Source: Streptomyces sp. NBC_01264 (GTDB taxonomy: Bacteria > Actinomycetota > Actinomycetes > Streptomycetales > Streptomycetaceae). From it: a stretch of DNA of 64,000 nucleotides. Position numbers and translations under genes: made by a program. Shown here one piece after another: positions 33,484 through 49,699 of this stretch (within the stretch, counting starts at the first letter, position 1; every line of letters starts with the position of its first letter). The stretch is from assembly GCF_026340675.1 (NCBI RefSeq), contig NZ_JAPEOX010000004.1, positions 124,001 through 188,000 on the forward strand, written 5' to 3'. The notes beneath the pieces were generated by a model. That model was not told the DNA's origin and did no database searches. It saw only the letters and a program-made list of their open reading frames with translations.

Positions 33484-33487
<4 letters not shown>
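32066..33487 (-). CDS. stand-alone NRPS condensation domain
   Basis: A 473-residue single C domain with active-site HHAVSDG (in IHHAVSDGWS), and other C motifs LSPGQERLF, LRTTFRRRPDG, IGMMISNRARPG and IGYFVNTAVIR. It follows the last multimodular NRPS with an ATGA overlap. Because no thioesterase is seen in the operon, it may release the chain by condensation with a free amine or alcohol, or join a second acyl unit. It is cytosolic and must dock with the upstream carrier protein. Confidence 0.92.
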
Positions 33488-38984
<5,497 letters not shown>

Positions 38985-38988
<4 letters not shown>

Positions 38989-41900
38989 CCCTCGAACGTG
39001 GCGGTGATCCGGCTCAGGTCGGCGGCCGAGAGCCCGGCCGGCCCGGTGGCGGTATGCGGGCGGATGGTGAGCGTGGAGGCCGCGCGGCGGGCGAAGGCGT
39101 CGGCGAGGCGCTGGACGGTGGCGGCCGGGATGAACGCCTCGTCGAAGCGCCACCTGACCTCGACCGTCTCCGGCCCGGTCCACACGACGGCCTCCAGGCC
39201 GAACAGCGGGTTCGCGGCGGTGTCCGGAAGGTCGGGGCCGCGGCCGGCCGCGAGGTCGCCCAGGTAGTTGAGCGCCACCGGCGGCAGCGCTCCGCTCCAA
39301 TCCCGGGGCTCCTCGATCCGGCGGTGCAGGGCGGCGGCCAGCGCCGCCGGGCCGGCAAGCACATGCGGCTCGGCCCGCAGCGGCCGGAAGTCGGTGAGCC
39401 AGCCCACCGCGGCCGCCAGGTCGAGCCCGGGCCGGTCACGGCCGTGGAGCTCCACGCACAGCGCGGGCGGCAGGTCCGGGCGCACCTCGGCGAGCGCACG
39501 CAGCAGCCCGGCCCCCAGCACGGCGAGAGCCCAACGCGGAGCGTCCCGGTGTCCTTCGGCCAGGGCCCGGCGGGCGTCCACGCTCAGCCGCGAGGCGGCG
39601 GTACGGCACGCGGTCGGCCCGCCGGACCCGGGCCAGGTGGGGAAGGGCGTGGTGGGCCGTCCGTCCTGGTCCCGCAGCCACACCGCGTACCCGTCTCCGT
39701 GCCGCTGCACCGGCTGGGCCGGGCTCGCGTAGGCGTGCCAGAGCTCCTGGTTCAGGCTCTGCAGGGAGACGACGTCGGCGACCAGGTGGTGGACGATCCA
39801 CACGACCCTCTCCGCCTGTCCGGCGGAGCGGATCAGGCACAGGCCCACCAGCCGGCCGGCGAGGTCGATCCCGTCCTCCACCTGCTCCAGGGCGGCGGCC
39901 ACGGCCCGCTCCCGCTCGGCGGCCGGGACGCCGTCCAGGTCGAGGACGTGCACGGGCACCGGGCCGGGCTCGCCCAGCCGGGCCGTCCACCGGCCGTCGG
40001 CGTGCGTGAACGACGTCCACAGCGCCTCGTGCCCGGCGACGGTCGCGGCGAGCGCCCGCTCCAGGCGCCCGGTGTCGACCGGGGCGGGAGCGTTGGCGCT
40101 CCACCGCACGGTCCACCGCTCGGGCCGGGCGGCGGCGCGCGCGAGGAACCCGGCCTGGTGGGGCGTCAGCGGCACGGGCCCGGGCTCCACCGCATCCCGC
40201 ACGCCGGCCGGACGCGCGGCGGCCGCGATCCGGCGCAGGGTCCGGCGCTGAAGGATGTCGTGCACGGTCAGCTCCAGGCCCGCCCTCTGCGCCCGGCCGG
40301 CCAGCAGGACCGCCTTGATGGAGTCGCCACCCTCGGCGAAGAAGTTGGCGTCCGGGCTGCTCGGCGGCGCGGAGAGGACCTCGCTCCACAGCGCGGCGAC
40401 CACGGCGAGCTGCGGGTCGGCCGCGTCCAGCGCCTCCCCGGTGACGGGCGCGGGGCGTTCGGCCAGAGCCCGGCGGTCGACCTTGCCGTTGCCGCGCAGC
40501 GGCAGCCGGTCGAGGACCTCGTACCGGTCGGGGCGGGCGTAGAACGGCAGCCGGTCGGCCGCGAGCGCGGCGGCGGCCTCGGGCAGGGCGGCCGGGTCGG
40601 CGTCGGGGGCGGGGACGAGGAACGCGGCGAGCACCGGTGTGCCGCCGGTGGTGGTGACGGCGGCGGTGACGGCGGCCGCCGTGATCCCGGGGTGGCTGGT
40701 CAGGACGGCTTCGATCTCGCCGGGTTCGATGCGGTAGCCGTGGATCTTGAGCTGGTCGTCGCCGCGGCCGAGCATCACCAGCTGCCCGCCGGGGCCGAGG
40801 AGGGCGAGGTCGCCGGTCCGGTAGGAGCGGGTGCCGGTGTGCGGGTCGGTGGTGAAGCGGGCGGCGGTCTCGGCAGGCCGGTCCAGGTAGCCGGCCGCGA
40901 CACCGGGCCCGGTGACGACGAGTTCCCCGGCGGTGCCGGGCAGGGCGAGCCGGCCGTCCGGCGTGCGCAGCTCGATCGTCGTGTTGTGGATCGGCGTGCC
41001 GATGGGCACCGGTCCGGCCGCGGGGTGCTCGCCCAGGCGCAGGGTGTGGGCGCAGCAGCCGACGGTGGCCTCGGTGGGTCCGTACTCGTTGGTGACGAGC
41101 AGGCCGGGTGCGTCCAGGAGGTCCAGGGTGGCGGCGGTCAGCTGCTCGCCTCCGACGACCAGGTGCCGGGCGGCCCGGGTGATCTGGGTGCCGGTCAGGA
41201 AGGTGCTGAGCAGGCGCAGGCCGCCGGGGGTGACCTTCAGCGGGCTCAGGTCGCGGGCCCGGGTGAGGGCTGCGGCCAGGTCCTTGGGTTCGTCGGAGGG
41301 CAGCAGGGTGACGGCCTGTCCGGTCAGCAGCGGCAGGAACAGGCTGGTGATGGTCATGTCGACGCTGATCGATGAATGGGCCAGGGTGCCGCTGCCGTCC
41401 GCGGTGCCGTAGCGGCGTGAGGCCCAGCCGAGGTAGTTCATCAGCGCCGTGTGGCTGATGGGGACGCCCTTGGGGCGGCCGGTCGAGCCGGAGGTGTAGA
41501 TCACGTACGCGTCCGTCTCCGGTCCGGCCGCGACCGGCTCGGGTCCGGCCGCCGGGGTGCCGGTCGGCAGCGTGTCGATGCGGAGCACGGGCGGACAGTC
41601 GGCCGGCGGGAGGTCGGGGCGGTGCTGGTCCGTGACGAACAGTCGCGGGTCGGCGTCGGCGAGCAGGTCGGTCACTCGGCTGGCCGGGAGGGCCGGGTCG
41701 ATCGGTACGAACGCGGCGCCGCGGCGGGCGACGGCCAGCAGCACGGCCAGCAGTGGCGCCCGGCGGCTCATGGAAACGGCCACCCGGTCCCCGGGGGCCA
41801 CGCCCCGGTTGGCCAGCGTCCGGGCGAGCTCGGCGCTCGCGTCGTGCAGTTCGCGGTAGGTGACCTCTTGGTCGTCGTCGCGGGCGGCGTAGGCGGCCGG

Positions 41901-43187
41901 GGTGCGCACCACTTGGGCGTCGAACGCCTCCACCAGGGTGGTGGGCGCCACGGTGCCGGCCCTGGCCTGGTCGGCGCCGTGCAGGCGGCTGTCGGAGGCG
42001 TACGGGTCAAGGATCCGCGCGGCCGCGAGCCCGGCCGGGGTGTCGAGGTGGTCCGGCAGGCCGGTGCACAGGGCGGCCAGCCAGTCGGCCAGGCGTCGGG
42101 CGCTCTCCTCGGTGACGGCGGCGCGATCCGCTTCCACGGTGAGGCGGAGCCGGCCGCCGATGTGCAGGGAGTGCAGGTCGAGGCGGATGCGGTCGGTCGC
42201 GGCCCGCAGCGCTTCGACGGTGACGTCCAGGCCCGGTCCGAAGTCCAGCGGGGGCGCGTCCACGTGCCGGAATCCGACGGTGAACTCGCCGCCCGGCAGC
42301 GGGTGGGTGAAGAAGTCGCCGAACCGGGCGGCGAACAGGTCCTCGCGGTGGCAGCCGCGGACGGCATCCGCCAGCGTGTCGGCGGTCTGCGGGCGTAGCG
42401 GCATGGGGACGCAGCGGCCCAGCAGGCCGATCGTGTCCGGCAGCTGCTCCACCGGTCCGGGGGTGAACAGGCCCAAGGCCCCGTCCTCGCCGGGCGCGAT
42501 GCGGTTCAGCAGCAGCCGCCACACCGTCACCACGACGGCGTCCACGCCGACCTCCAGGTCCCGGGCGAGGCGGACGAGCCGGTCTCCGGCAGCGTCGTCC
42601 AGCGGCACGGGAAGGTGCAGACGCGGGCCGGGCGCGGCGGTGCGCATCACCAGAGCGCGGGCCAGGTCCTCCGCCAGGGGGTCCAGCCGGCGGGTCTGCC
42701 AGTGCTCGCGGCCGGCGTCGGCTCCCGGGTCGGTGAGCAGGCCGGTGAGGAAGGCGTCGACCGTCTGCGGGTCCGGGCCGCCCGCCCCGGCGGCCTTGGT
42801 CCGGTAGCCGGCGGCGAGGGCTGCCGCGGCCCGCCGCAGGCCGGTGGTGTCCACCGAGCCGAGCGCTGGGCTCAGGCAGAGGGTGTGGCTGCCGTCGGCG
42901 GTGCGGACGAGCCGGACCAGGGGCTTCTCCCCGCCGGTGGCGGTGGCGTCGAGGCGGCGGCGCAGCGCGGGGTGCTCGCGCACGGTGTGTTTGGCGGCCT
43001 CGCGAAGTCGGTCGGCGTCCAGCGGTCCGGTCAGCCGCAGTTCGAGGATCGGGGTGGTGAAGGCGGCCTCGGGGTGGGAGGCCAAGTGGAGGTGCTGTGG
43101 TGCGGCCGGTGCGACGGCCGGGCCGTCGGCGGCGTCGATCTGCCACACGGTGGTGGCGGTGGCGTGTCGGGGGCTCGAGGTGGTCAC
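38985..43187 (-). CDS. NRPS: degenerate C-A(Asn)-T-E
   Basis: A 1400-residue synthetase. The N-terminal about 400 residues look like a condensation domain without HHxxxDG (the equivalent segment reads SPALGSVD), so it is probably inactive or structural. The A domain (IYTSGSTGRPKG, NEYGPTEA, RTGDLALLG) has specificity residues D-M-T-K-V-G-E-V-G by my alignment, close to the recalled Asn code DLTKLGEVG. The carrier domain has GGDSIKAV. The C-terminal domain has HHLVAD and the epimerase-specific VGWLTDFRPL and LNYLGDL, so D-Asn is predicted. It starts at GTG overlapping the upstream stop and is joined by ATGA to the thiazole module. Confidence 0.88.
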
Positions 43188-46100
43188 CGGGATTCGCCGT
43201 CCTCTCGCAGGTTGGCCAGTCGGTCACGGAGCAGGTCGTGCACGGTGGCGGTGCCGGGCCGCAGCAGGATCCGCAGCCGCTGCAGGGGCAGTTCGGGCAG
43301 GGTGCAGAGCGCGGCCAGGACGAGCGGGTACGCCTCGACCAGCCACGGCGGATCCACGGGGTGGCGGGCGTGGGCGTCGAACCGCAGCAGCGCGCTCGCC
43401 CCGTCAGCGTGCTCCTGGACGTCGAGCATCAGCGGGTACGGCACCGGCCACAGGGCCGGTTCGCTGCCCGTGATGGTGCAGCCGTCGAGGCGCAGCGGGT
43501 GCGTGGCGGGTGGCTGGAGGGTGAAGAGCGTGTCGAAGACCGCACCGGCGCCGTCGGCGACCAGCCCGTAGGGCACCTCGGCGTGGCTCAGCGCCTCGGC
43601 CGTGGCGGCAACTGCCGTATCAAGGTGCCCGCCGGCGGTGGCGGACCAGTCGAAGCGGACCGGGACGGGGACGAGGTTGGCGAAGAAGCCGACCGTGTCG
43701 GCGAACGCCTCCTCGTTGCGGCCCGCGACCGGGCAGCCCGTCGCCACCGCATCCGTGCCGGCCGCGGCCGCGAGCAGGAGCTGCCAGGAGGCGAGGTGGA
43801 CCGCGACCGGCGTGACAGACCGGCTTCGCGCCGCCGCCCGAACCGAGCCCATCAGGTCGGAGCCCAGTGCGAAGCGAAGGTGGCAGGGCTCGGTGGGCAG
43901 CCCGGAGGGCGTGCTCCAGGGGCGGGCGGCTGCCCGGTCGAGCGCGGCGCGGACGGCGGCCGCGCCCGGGTCGAACGTGCCGCTCTCGCGCCGCCGGAGG
44001 GCCGCAGCACTGTACTGGGCGAACGTCGCACCGACCGGAACGCCGGCCAGGGCCTGCGGATCCGTGTACGCGGCGCCCAGGTCGCGCTGGAGGACGTCGA
44101 CGGACCAGCCGTCGGCCGCGCTGTGGTGCAGCATCAGCAGCAGCACATGGTCGTCCGGGCCCAGCCGCAGCACGGTCGCGCGCAGCATCACGTCCCGGCC
44201 GATGTCGAACGTCGCCTGGAAGAACCGGCGGGCCAGCAGGTCCGCCCGGCCGGCACGGTCGGTCTCCGGCAGGCTCGACACGTCGTGGACCTTGATGTCG
44301 ACCCCCTCGCAGGCGGTCAGCCGGCGCTGCATCAGCGCCCCGCCGCCGTCGACCAGCACGGTGCGCAGGGCCGGGTGCCGGGCGACGAGCGCCTCCAGCG
44401 CCGAGCGCAGCCGGCCGAGATCGAGCGGGCCGGCGATCCGGTTCGTCAGGGGGATGACCTGGGCGTTTCCGCGCTCGCCGATCGCCTCCGCAGCCCAGAC
44501 GCGCTGCTGCCCGAGCGACGCAGGCGCGGTGTCCGCGTCCGGCGGCAGCTCGTTGGCAGGCCGCTGCCACGCGCCCGCCTGCCGGGCCGCCCCGCGGATG
44601 GTCGGATGCGCCAGGAGCTCGTGGACCGCCAGCTCCACTCCGTGTCGGCGAAGGCGCGCGCAGATCACCGCGGCGGTCAGCGAGTCGCAGCCCAGCGTGA
44701 ACAGGTCGTCGTGGACGCCGATCGGTGCGACCTTGAGCGTCTCCTCCCACACCGCTGCGATCCGGCGCTCCGTCTCGGTCTGCGGCGCGACGTACGGGGT
44801 GGTGGACGCCGTCTCGCCGGGGAGCCGGTAGGCCTCAGCGGCCAGCGCCGCGGCCTGTTGCGAGACGGGCCAGCGCACCCGCGACGACACCCCGGTGGAC
44901 GGGAGCTCACCGGCGATCGGGGCCGCGGCGGCGGCCTGCGGCGCGGTGAGGAGCCGCCAGTCCAAGGTCGCGGCCGCCGAAGCATCTACCAGGTCGGGCG
45001 CATCCGAGAGGTTGAACCGGGTCCGTGCCGCGTCGGCGAACTCCAGGGCTGGCCGGTTGCGCGGGCCCGGCGTGCCGGTGAGAGCGATGCCGTCCAGGCC
45101 TCGAGCGCCGGCCCGCCCGGCCAGCTCTCGCAGGACGCACCACTCGACGTTGCGTCCCAGGGCGCGGCAGCTGACGAAGAAGTCCCTCACCCGCAGCACC
45201 CGGCCGTCGGCGTCGGCCGAGGCGAAGCCGACGAGCCCGTAGTCACCGAAGCGGTCGCGCACCCGGACCGACAGCGCCACCCCAGTGGCACCGAGGACCT
45301 GACGGACTGTTCCCGGCGTATGGCCGCGCAGCGCCAGGTTGAACTGGGTGGTGCGGGCCGCGAGCTGCGCGATCCGCTCCACCTCGTCCTCCGTCGCCTC
45401 GGACACCTCCACATGGAGATCCAGCTGCTCCAGGTACTCAGCCGTCGTCGCCGCCTGCGCCGCAGTCCTCCGGCGCCGGGCCTCCCCCGCGATCAGGGCC
45501 GCCCGCGCGCGGTCCTCCGCGGTCCCGGTGCCCTCCAGCGCCAGCTGCCACGTACCACGCAGGGCGGCGGTGAAAGCCTCAGCCTCGGCGGGCAGGTCGA
45601 CGACCGTGACTCCCGGGTACGCGATGGCCACCTCGGCCCGCTCGGCCGCGCTGTCGTCGACGAAGACCAGCGACTCCACCCCGAAGCCGAGCTCGTCGGC
45701 GATCTCACCGACGGCGACGGACTTCGGGCCCCAGCCCGCTCGCACCACCGTGAAGTCCCCCAGGCCCAACGGCATGTCCGGGTGGGCGGCGAACACCGCC
45801 TCCAGGTCGCCCGGGTTGTTGCGCGAGCACAGGCACAGCACCCGCCCGGCCTCCTGCTGCGCGCGCAGCGCCTCCTGCACCAGCCGGTAGGAGCCGCCCG
45901 TGTCCACGTTCTCGGGCCCGATCTCGCCGCATACTCCGCCCCACAGCGTGTTGTCGCCGTCCACGACCACGGCCTTGACCACTGGCCGATGCGCGGAGGT
46001 CATCCGTCGCAGCACCGCCTCTGCCCACGCCAGCACCACACGCGGCTTCTCGGCGGCGACGTCGGCCGGTGTGAGGGGCGGCGGCTCGACCCAGGTCAGG

Positions 46101-47935
46101 CCGCGGGCTGCGACGGCCTTACGGGCGATCTGCGTCTCGGCGGGCATCGCGCCGGGGCGAGAGGTCACATACAGGGGCAGGGCTGAGGTCTGGGCCCAGC
46201 GTTCGGCGGCCGCGATCTGGCTCTCCATCCACGGGACTTCGGGGCGCGAGGCGCCGGGCCGCAGCCCGTACAGCATGTAGATCTCCGATCCGGCGAACAA
46301 CGCGTCCTGTTCGAGGACCGTCTCGAAGCCCCAGCGCTGGAGGAGGGTTCTGAGCCTGTCCACCCGTCCGTCCCGGTCGTGGACCTCGGCGACGACCTGG
46401 CCGATACGGGGCCAGTGCTCGTCGTCGAGCCCGGCGAGGACGTCCTCCTCGGCGCGCTCGGCGTCGACCTTCAGGAGGTCGATGCGGCTCACGGCGTTGT
46501 CGCGGATCCAGTCCGACAGGCGGATCACCGGAACCTGGAGCTCCTGCCGCTCGGCCGTACGTGCGCGGGCTGTCGGCGCGAGGGCCTCGGCGACGGCCGC
46601 TCGCAGCTCGGCGGGGAGTCCGGGAAGTGCCTCAGCCTGGTGGCGGGCGTACTCCCCCACGATGTGCTGGTCGCCCTCGGCGTCGGCGTAGAAGCCGGAC
46701 TGCAGCGACGACTGCGGGTAGAAGGTGAGCGCCCGGACGCCTGCGCTCGCTCCGGCAGCAGCGCAGCTCACCGTGCCGCTGATCCCGTACAGGCTCATGT
46801 TCGTCTGCAGTGCGCGGGCCACGATGGGGACCGGCTCGAAGGCGTGGACCGTGACCTTGCTCGCCTGCGCGGCGGCGAACAGAGCGAACATCCCGATGTT
46901 GGCCCCGACATCGACGACGGTGTCGCCGTCGCAGAGCTGCACGCCGTGTCGCAGGTACTGGTTGCGGACGACGATCTCGTCGTAGAGCTCACGTGTCTCG
47001 TTCGCGTTCGTCTGCGCGATAGGGCGGCCGTCCGGCAGCGCTCCCAGGCCCGTCCCCAGCGCGGTCTCACCTTCCGGGGCTGCCTCGTGCTTCGGCTGCG
47101 GGAGGTTACCGAGGCCCTGCTCCAGGATGACGAGATTCGCTCCCCACGCCGCCGGCCGGAGCCCTCCTCCAGCCGGCCCCGACGACGCCTGCGTCTGCTC
47201 GGTCTCGACGCGGTGCACCGTCACGGGCAGCCCGACCGCGTACCCCCAACCGCGAAGCGCGGTGGTCACTTCAGCAAGTCCGGTACCCCCCAGGACCTGG
47301 GTCTCGAAGCCCAGCGGCCCGGCCTGCTCCGCGGCCTGGGCCACGGTCAGGTCCGGTACAGCAGCCAGAGAGTGCAGTACGGCTTCAACTAGGCCGGCGA
47401 GTGCCCACAGCCTGTCCTCGTCGGCGACTCCGGGCAGAGCGCTGAGGGTCCACTCCCAGCCCGCCGGAACGACGCGGACCGAGCAGACGAGTGGAGACAG
47501 CGCCGGGGGCGGGGTCTGCCCGGCCGCCGAAAAGCGGAACGCCGGCAGCGCGCTGGAGTCGATCAGCTGCTGCAGGCCCGGGAGCCCGCCGACCTTGGTC
47601 AGCGGCGGCGAGCTGTCGGCCCACCGTGCGCAGAGGTGGCGGATCGCGGCTTGCGGAAGCACCTGCAGAGCCTCAACCCGCGATGGCTCCCCAGCCGCGG
47701 TGGTGCCGCACACCATCTGCACGTCCTCGACGCCGGAGCTGATCGCCAAGACGACCGCGAACGCCGTTCGTGCGAGCAGGCCGACTTCGACGCCGGCCGG
47801 TGCATCCGTCCAGCCGCCGGGCGGGCGGGTGAGGGATGACACCGTCACCCGATGACGCCCCCGGTCGGGGGCCGTATGGGCCCGGCGCGTGCACGGCCGT
47901 CCGAGATCGGCTGGTTCAGTCCATGCAGACGCCAT
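43184..47935 (-). CDS. hybrid loading protein: truncated C - FkbM - FkbH - T - C
   Basis: A 1583-residue protein, first in the NRPS operon. Residues 30-240 resemble the C-terminal half of a condensation domain (ARTAFAVVLAISSGVEDVQM). Next comes an FkbM-type methyltransferase (VDVGANIGMFALFAA, DLLKVDAERAEEDVL), then an FkbH-type HAD domain (VVVDGDNTLWGG, FVDDSAAERAEV) with its GNAT-like C-terminal part. A carrier domain (LFTLGCDSLTA) and a C domain with HHSAADG follow. FkbH loads a glyceryl unit from 1,3-bisphosphoglycerate onto a carrier, and FkbM can O-methylate it, so a (methyl)glyceryl starter amidated to Asn is predicted. The ATG at 47935 is chosen over upstream in-frame starts because GAGGGGG precedes it by 4 nt. 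Confidence 0.9.
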   Translation of the reverse strand: MASAWTEPADLGRPCTRRAHTAPDRGRHRVTVSSLTRPPGGWTDAPAGVEVGLLARTAFAVVLAISSGVEDVQMVCGTTAAGEPSRVEALQVLPQAAIRHLCARWADSSPPLTKVGGLPGLQQLIDSSALPAFRFSAAGQTPPPALSPLVCSVRVVPAGWEWTLSALPGVADEDRLWALAGLVEAVLHSLAAVPDLTVAQAAEQAGPLGFETQVLGGTGLAEVTTALRGWGYAVGLPVTVHRVETEQTQASSGPAGGGLRPAAWGANLVILEQGLGNLPQPKHEAAPEGETALGTGLGALPDGRPIAQTNANETRELYDEIVVRNQYLRHGVQLCDGDTVVDVGANIGMFALFAAAQASKVTVHAFEPVPIVARALQTNMSLYGISGTVSCAAAGASAGVRALTFYPQSSLQSGFYADAEGDQHIVGEYARHQAEALPGLPAELRAAVAEALAPTARARTAERQELQVPVIRLSDWIRDNAVSRIDLLKVDAERAEEDVLAGLDDEHWPRIGQVVAEVHDRDGRVDRLRTLLQRWGFETVLEQDALFAGSEIYMLYGLRPGASRPEVPWMESQIAAAERWAQTSALPLYVTSRPGAMPAETQIARKAVAARGLTWVEPPPLTPADVAAEKPRVVLAWAEAVLRRMTSAHRPVVKAVVVDGDNTLWGGVCGEIGPENVDTGGSYRLVQEALRAQQEAGRVLCLCSRNNPGDLEAVFAAHPDMPLGLGDFTVVRAGWGPKSVAVGEIADELGFGVESLVFVDDSAAERAEVAIAYPGVTVVDLPAEAEAFTAALRGTWQLALEGTGTAEDRARAALIAGEARRRRTAAQAATTAEYLEQLDLHVEVSEATEDEVERIAQLAARTTQFNLALRGHTPGTVRQVLGATGVALSVRVRDRFGDYGLVGFASADADGRVLRVRDFFVSCRALGRNVEWCVLRELAGRAGARGLDGIALTGTPGPRNRPALEFADAARTRFNLSDAPDLVDASAAATLDWRLLTAPQAAAAAPIAGELPSTGVSSRVRWPVSQQAAALAAEAYRLPGETASTTPYVAPQTETERRIAAVWEETLKVAPIGVHDDLFTLGCDSLTAAVICARLRRHGVELAVHELLAHPTIRGAARQAGAWQRPANELPPDADTAPASLGQQRVWAAEAIGERGNAQVIPLTNRIAGPLDLGRLRSALEALVARHPALRTVLVDGGGALMQRRLTACEGVDIKVHDVSSLPETDRAGRADLLARRFFQATFDIGRDVMLRATVLRLGPDDHVLLLMLHHSAADGWSVDVLQRDLGAAYTDPQALAGVPVGATFAQYSAAALRRRESGTFDPGAAAVRAALDRAAARPWSTPSGLPTEPCHLRFALGSDLMGSVRAAARSRSVTPVAVHLASWQLLLAAAAGTDAVATGCPVAGRNEEAFADTVGFFANLVPVPVRFDWSATAGGHLDTAVAATAEALSHAEVPYGLVADGAGAVFDTLFTLQPPATHPLRLDGCTITGSEPALWPVPYPLMLDVQEHADGASALLRFDAHARHPVDPPWLVEAYPLVLAALCTLPELPLQRLRILLRPGTATVHDLLRDRLANLREDGESR

Positions 47936-47998
47936 TTTTCCCCCTCGTCGACGTGCACATCCCGGGCTCACGACAAGTCGGCTTCATGCGGCCGAGGC

Positions 47999-48122
47999 CC
48001 CGCACCGTGCGGGTTCTACGGACGCGCCAGTTGGCCGCCCTCAAGGAGACCGCCGGTCGACAGCGGCAGGAAGAGCGCTGTCGTCATCTCGAGTGGCCTC
48101 GCGGTCATCCAGCGGTCATCCA
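47999..48122. promoter_or_regulatory. dyad and tandem 11-bp repeats in a divergent promoter region
   Basis: Between the NRPS operon start and the TTG-started regulator lie a dyad CCCGCAC-C-GTGCGGG (47999-48013) and a perfect tandem direct repeat GCGGTCATCCA (48101-48111, 48112-48122), with a further GTCATC at 48083. Repeats on an 11-bp period put all copies on one DNA face. They are plausible operators for the adjacent XRE-TPR regulator. No clear -35/-10 pair was found. Confidence 0.45.
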
Positions 48123-48200
48123 CCTGTACCGGGGGTCTCCCATGAAGGGCTTCGCCCGGGGACACTTGGACAGCCGGTCCAGCAGCGGAGGGGAGCACCG

Positions 48201-49541
48201 TTGAGCGAGGTCGGGGATCTTCTCGACTACCTCGTCGCACATCACGGGGGTAAGGCCGAAGCGTTCCTGAAACGGATCGCGGCCCGCCATGAGCACATGG
48301 GGTTCGGCAGCATGGCAACCCATAAGCAGAAGCTCCACCGCTGGAAGACCGGTACTCGGCCGGACAGAACCACCCAATTCGCGCTTGCCGATTTTCTGGG
48401 TTTCCCCCGGCGCGACGTTGTGGAACTCGGCTGGCCGGCCTGGCTGCATCGCGCAGTTCCCGATGCACTGCTCGCACCGCGCCGCGCGACCCCGACCGCG
48501 CTGAAGGCCCCACGAAAGGCCGGTGAAACCGTGGAACGTCGTCGGTTCATGATCACAGCCGCCGCCGGCGGCATGGCCCTCGCCCTTGCACCCGGCACCC
48601 CAGCCACGGCCAGTGCCGGCCGCAGAGTCGGCGATGGCCTGGCCGCCCTTCACGAACAGCGCTTGATCGCCCTACGGCACCTCGACGACAAGGTCGGCTC
48701 GGGCCACGTCTACAACGCCGCCGTCAACGAGTTCGACATGATCGCGGGAGCGCTGCGCACCGCGACCTACAGCGAGGCAACTGGTCGGCGTCTCCTCGCC
48801 GCCGCAGCCGACGCACAGCGAGCAGCCGGCTGGACCGCCTACGACAGCGGGCACCCCGATCGCGCGGAGACCCACTTCGCGGACGCCTCCGAAGACGCAC
48901 TTTCTTCCCAGGATCCCGAGGTCCTGGCCACGACCCTCTCCTTCTGGGCGATCAAGCTGTATTCAACCGGTGCACCCCAGGAAGCAGTTTCGCTGGTGGA
49001 AGCCGCGAAGGTTCACGGTCGTGCAACCGGATCCGCCCGGATGCTTGCGATGCTTCACGCCCGGGCCTGTCGTGCCCACGCGCGGGCGGGCGACCTGCGT
49101 GCTTCCGACCGGGAAGCGAACGCGGCCCTGGACGCATACAGCAACGCCATCTGCCTCACCGAGGATCTTCCGTCGCTGTACTGGGTCAACCTGGGAGAGA
49201 TCTACCAACTCCTGGGCAGCTCCGCGCTCAACCTCGGTCATCCCACCCGCGCGCTGGACCACTTCCAACAGGCCGCCACCGCTGGCGTGGCCGAGCTCCA
49301 AGAGAGTTACGACGGCGACTCCTTCCCCCGCGGGGCCGCGATCTACGAGGCACGCGCCGCCGAAGCACACCTCGAACTCGACGCAGTCGAACAGGCCGTA
49401 GCCGTAGCCCACCTAGCCGTCGAACACATGGGCGGCGTGAACTCCGCCCGCGGCAGCACTGCCCTGGCCGACCTCCGAACGAAGCTGCGGGCGCATCAGG
49501 GCGTACCTGAAGTCAGAAACTTCCTGGAGTTCACCGCGTAG
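48201..49541 (+). CDS. XRE-type regulator with TPR-like C-terminus (paralogue of 6496-7830)
   Basis: A 446-residue protein built like the one at 6496-7830. It has an N-terminal HTH (KQKLHRWKTGTRPDRTTQFA, ADFLGFPRRDVVELGWPAWL), then VERRRFMITAAAGGMALALA with twin arginines and a hydrophobic run, then TPR-like helices (AGWTAYDSGHPDRAETHFAD, ALNLGHPTRALDHFQQAAT). The TTG at 48201 is the chosen start because GGAGGGGA lies about 7 bp upstream. It is divergent from the NRPS operon and is its best candidate pathway regulator. The ligand is unknown. Confidence 0.75.
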   Translation: MSEVGDLLDYLVAHHGGKAEAFLKRIAARHEHMGFGSMATHKQKLHRWKTGTRPDRTTQFALADFLGFPRRDVVELGWPAWLHRAVPDALLAPRRATPTALKAPRKAGETVERRRFMITAAAGGMALALAPGTPATASAGRRVGDGLAALHEQRLIALRHLDDKVGSGHVYNAAVNEFDMIAGALRTATYSEATGRRLLAAAADAQRAAGWTAYDSGHPDRAETHFADASEDALSSQDPEVLATTLSFWAIKLYSTGAPQEAVSLVEAAKVHGRATGSARMLAMLHARACRAHARAGDLRASDREANAALDAYSNAICLTEDLPSLYWVNLGEIYQLLGSSALNLGHPTRALDHFQQAATAGVAELQESYDGDSFPRGAAIYEARAAEAHLELDAVEQAVAVAHLAVEHMGGVNSARGSTALADLRTKLRAHQGVPEVRNFLEFTA

Positions 49542-49699
49542 CAGGCGGGCCCAGGAGTGTCGGCCGAGCCGCTTCCGGACAACCTCATCCATCCCGGCGT
49601 CGGCCAGGTTGCGTTGTCGAGACGCTCCCTGGCTCGGACAAGACCGTGCAACTGCCGAAGTACGCGCGACTCCGGCACGTTAGCCCTGCGCCGTCGAGG

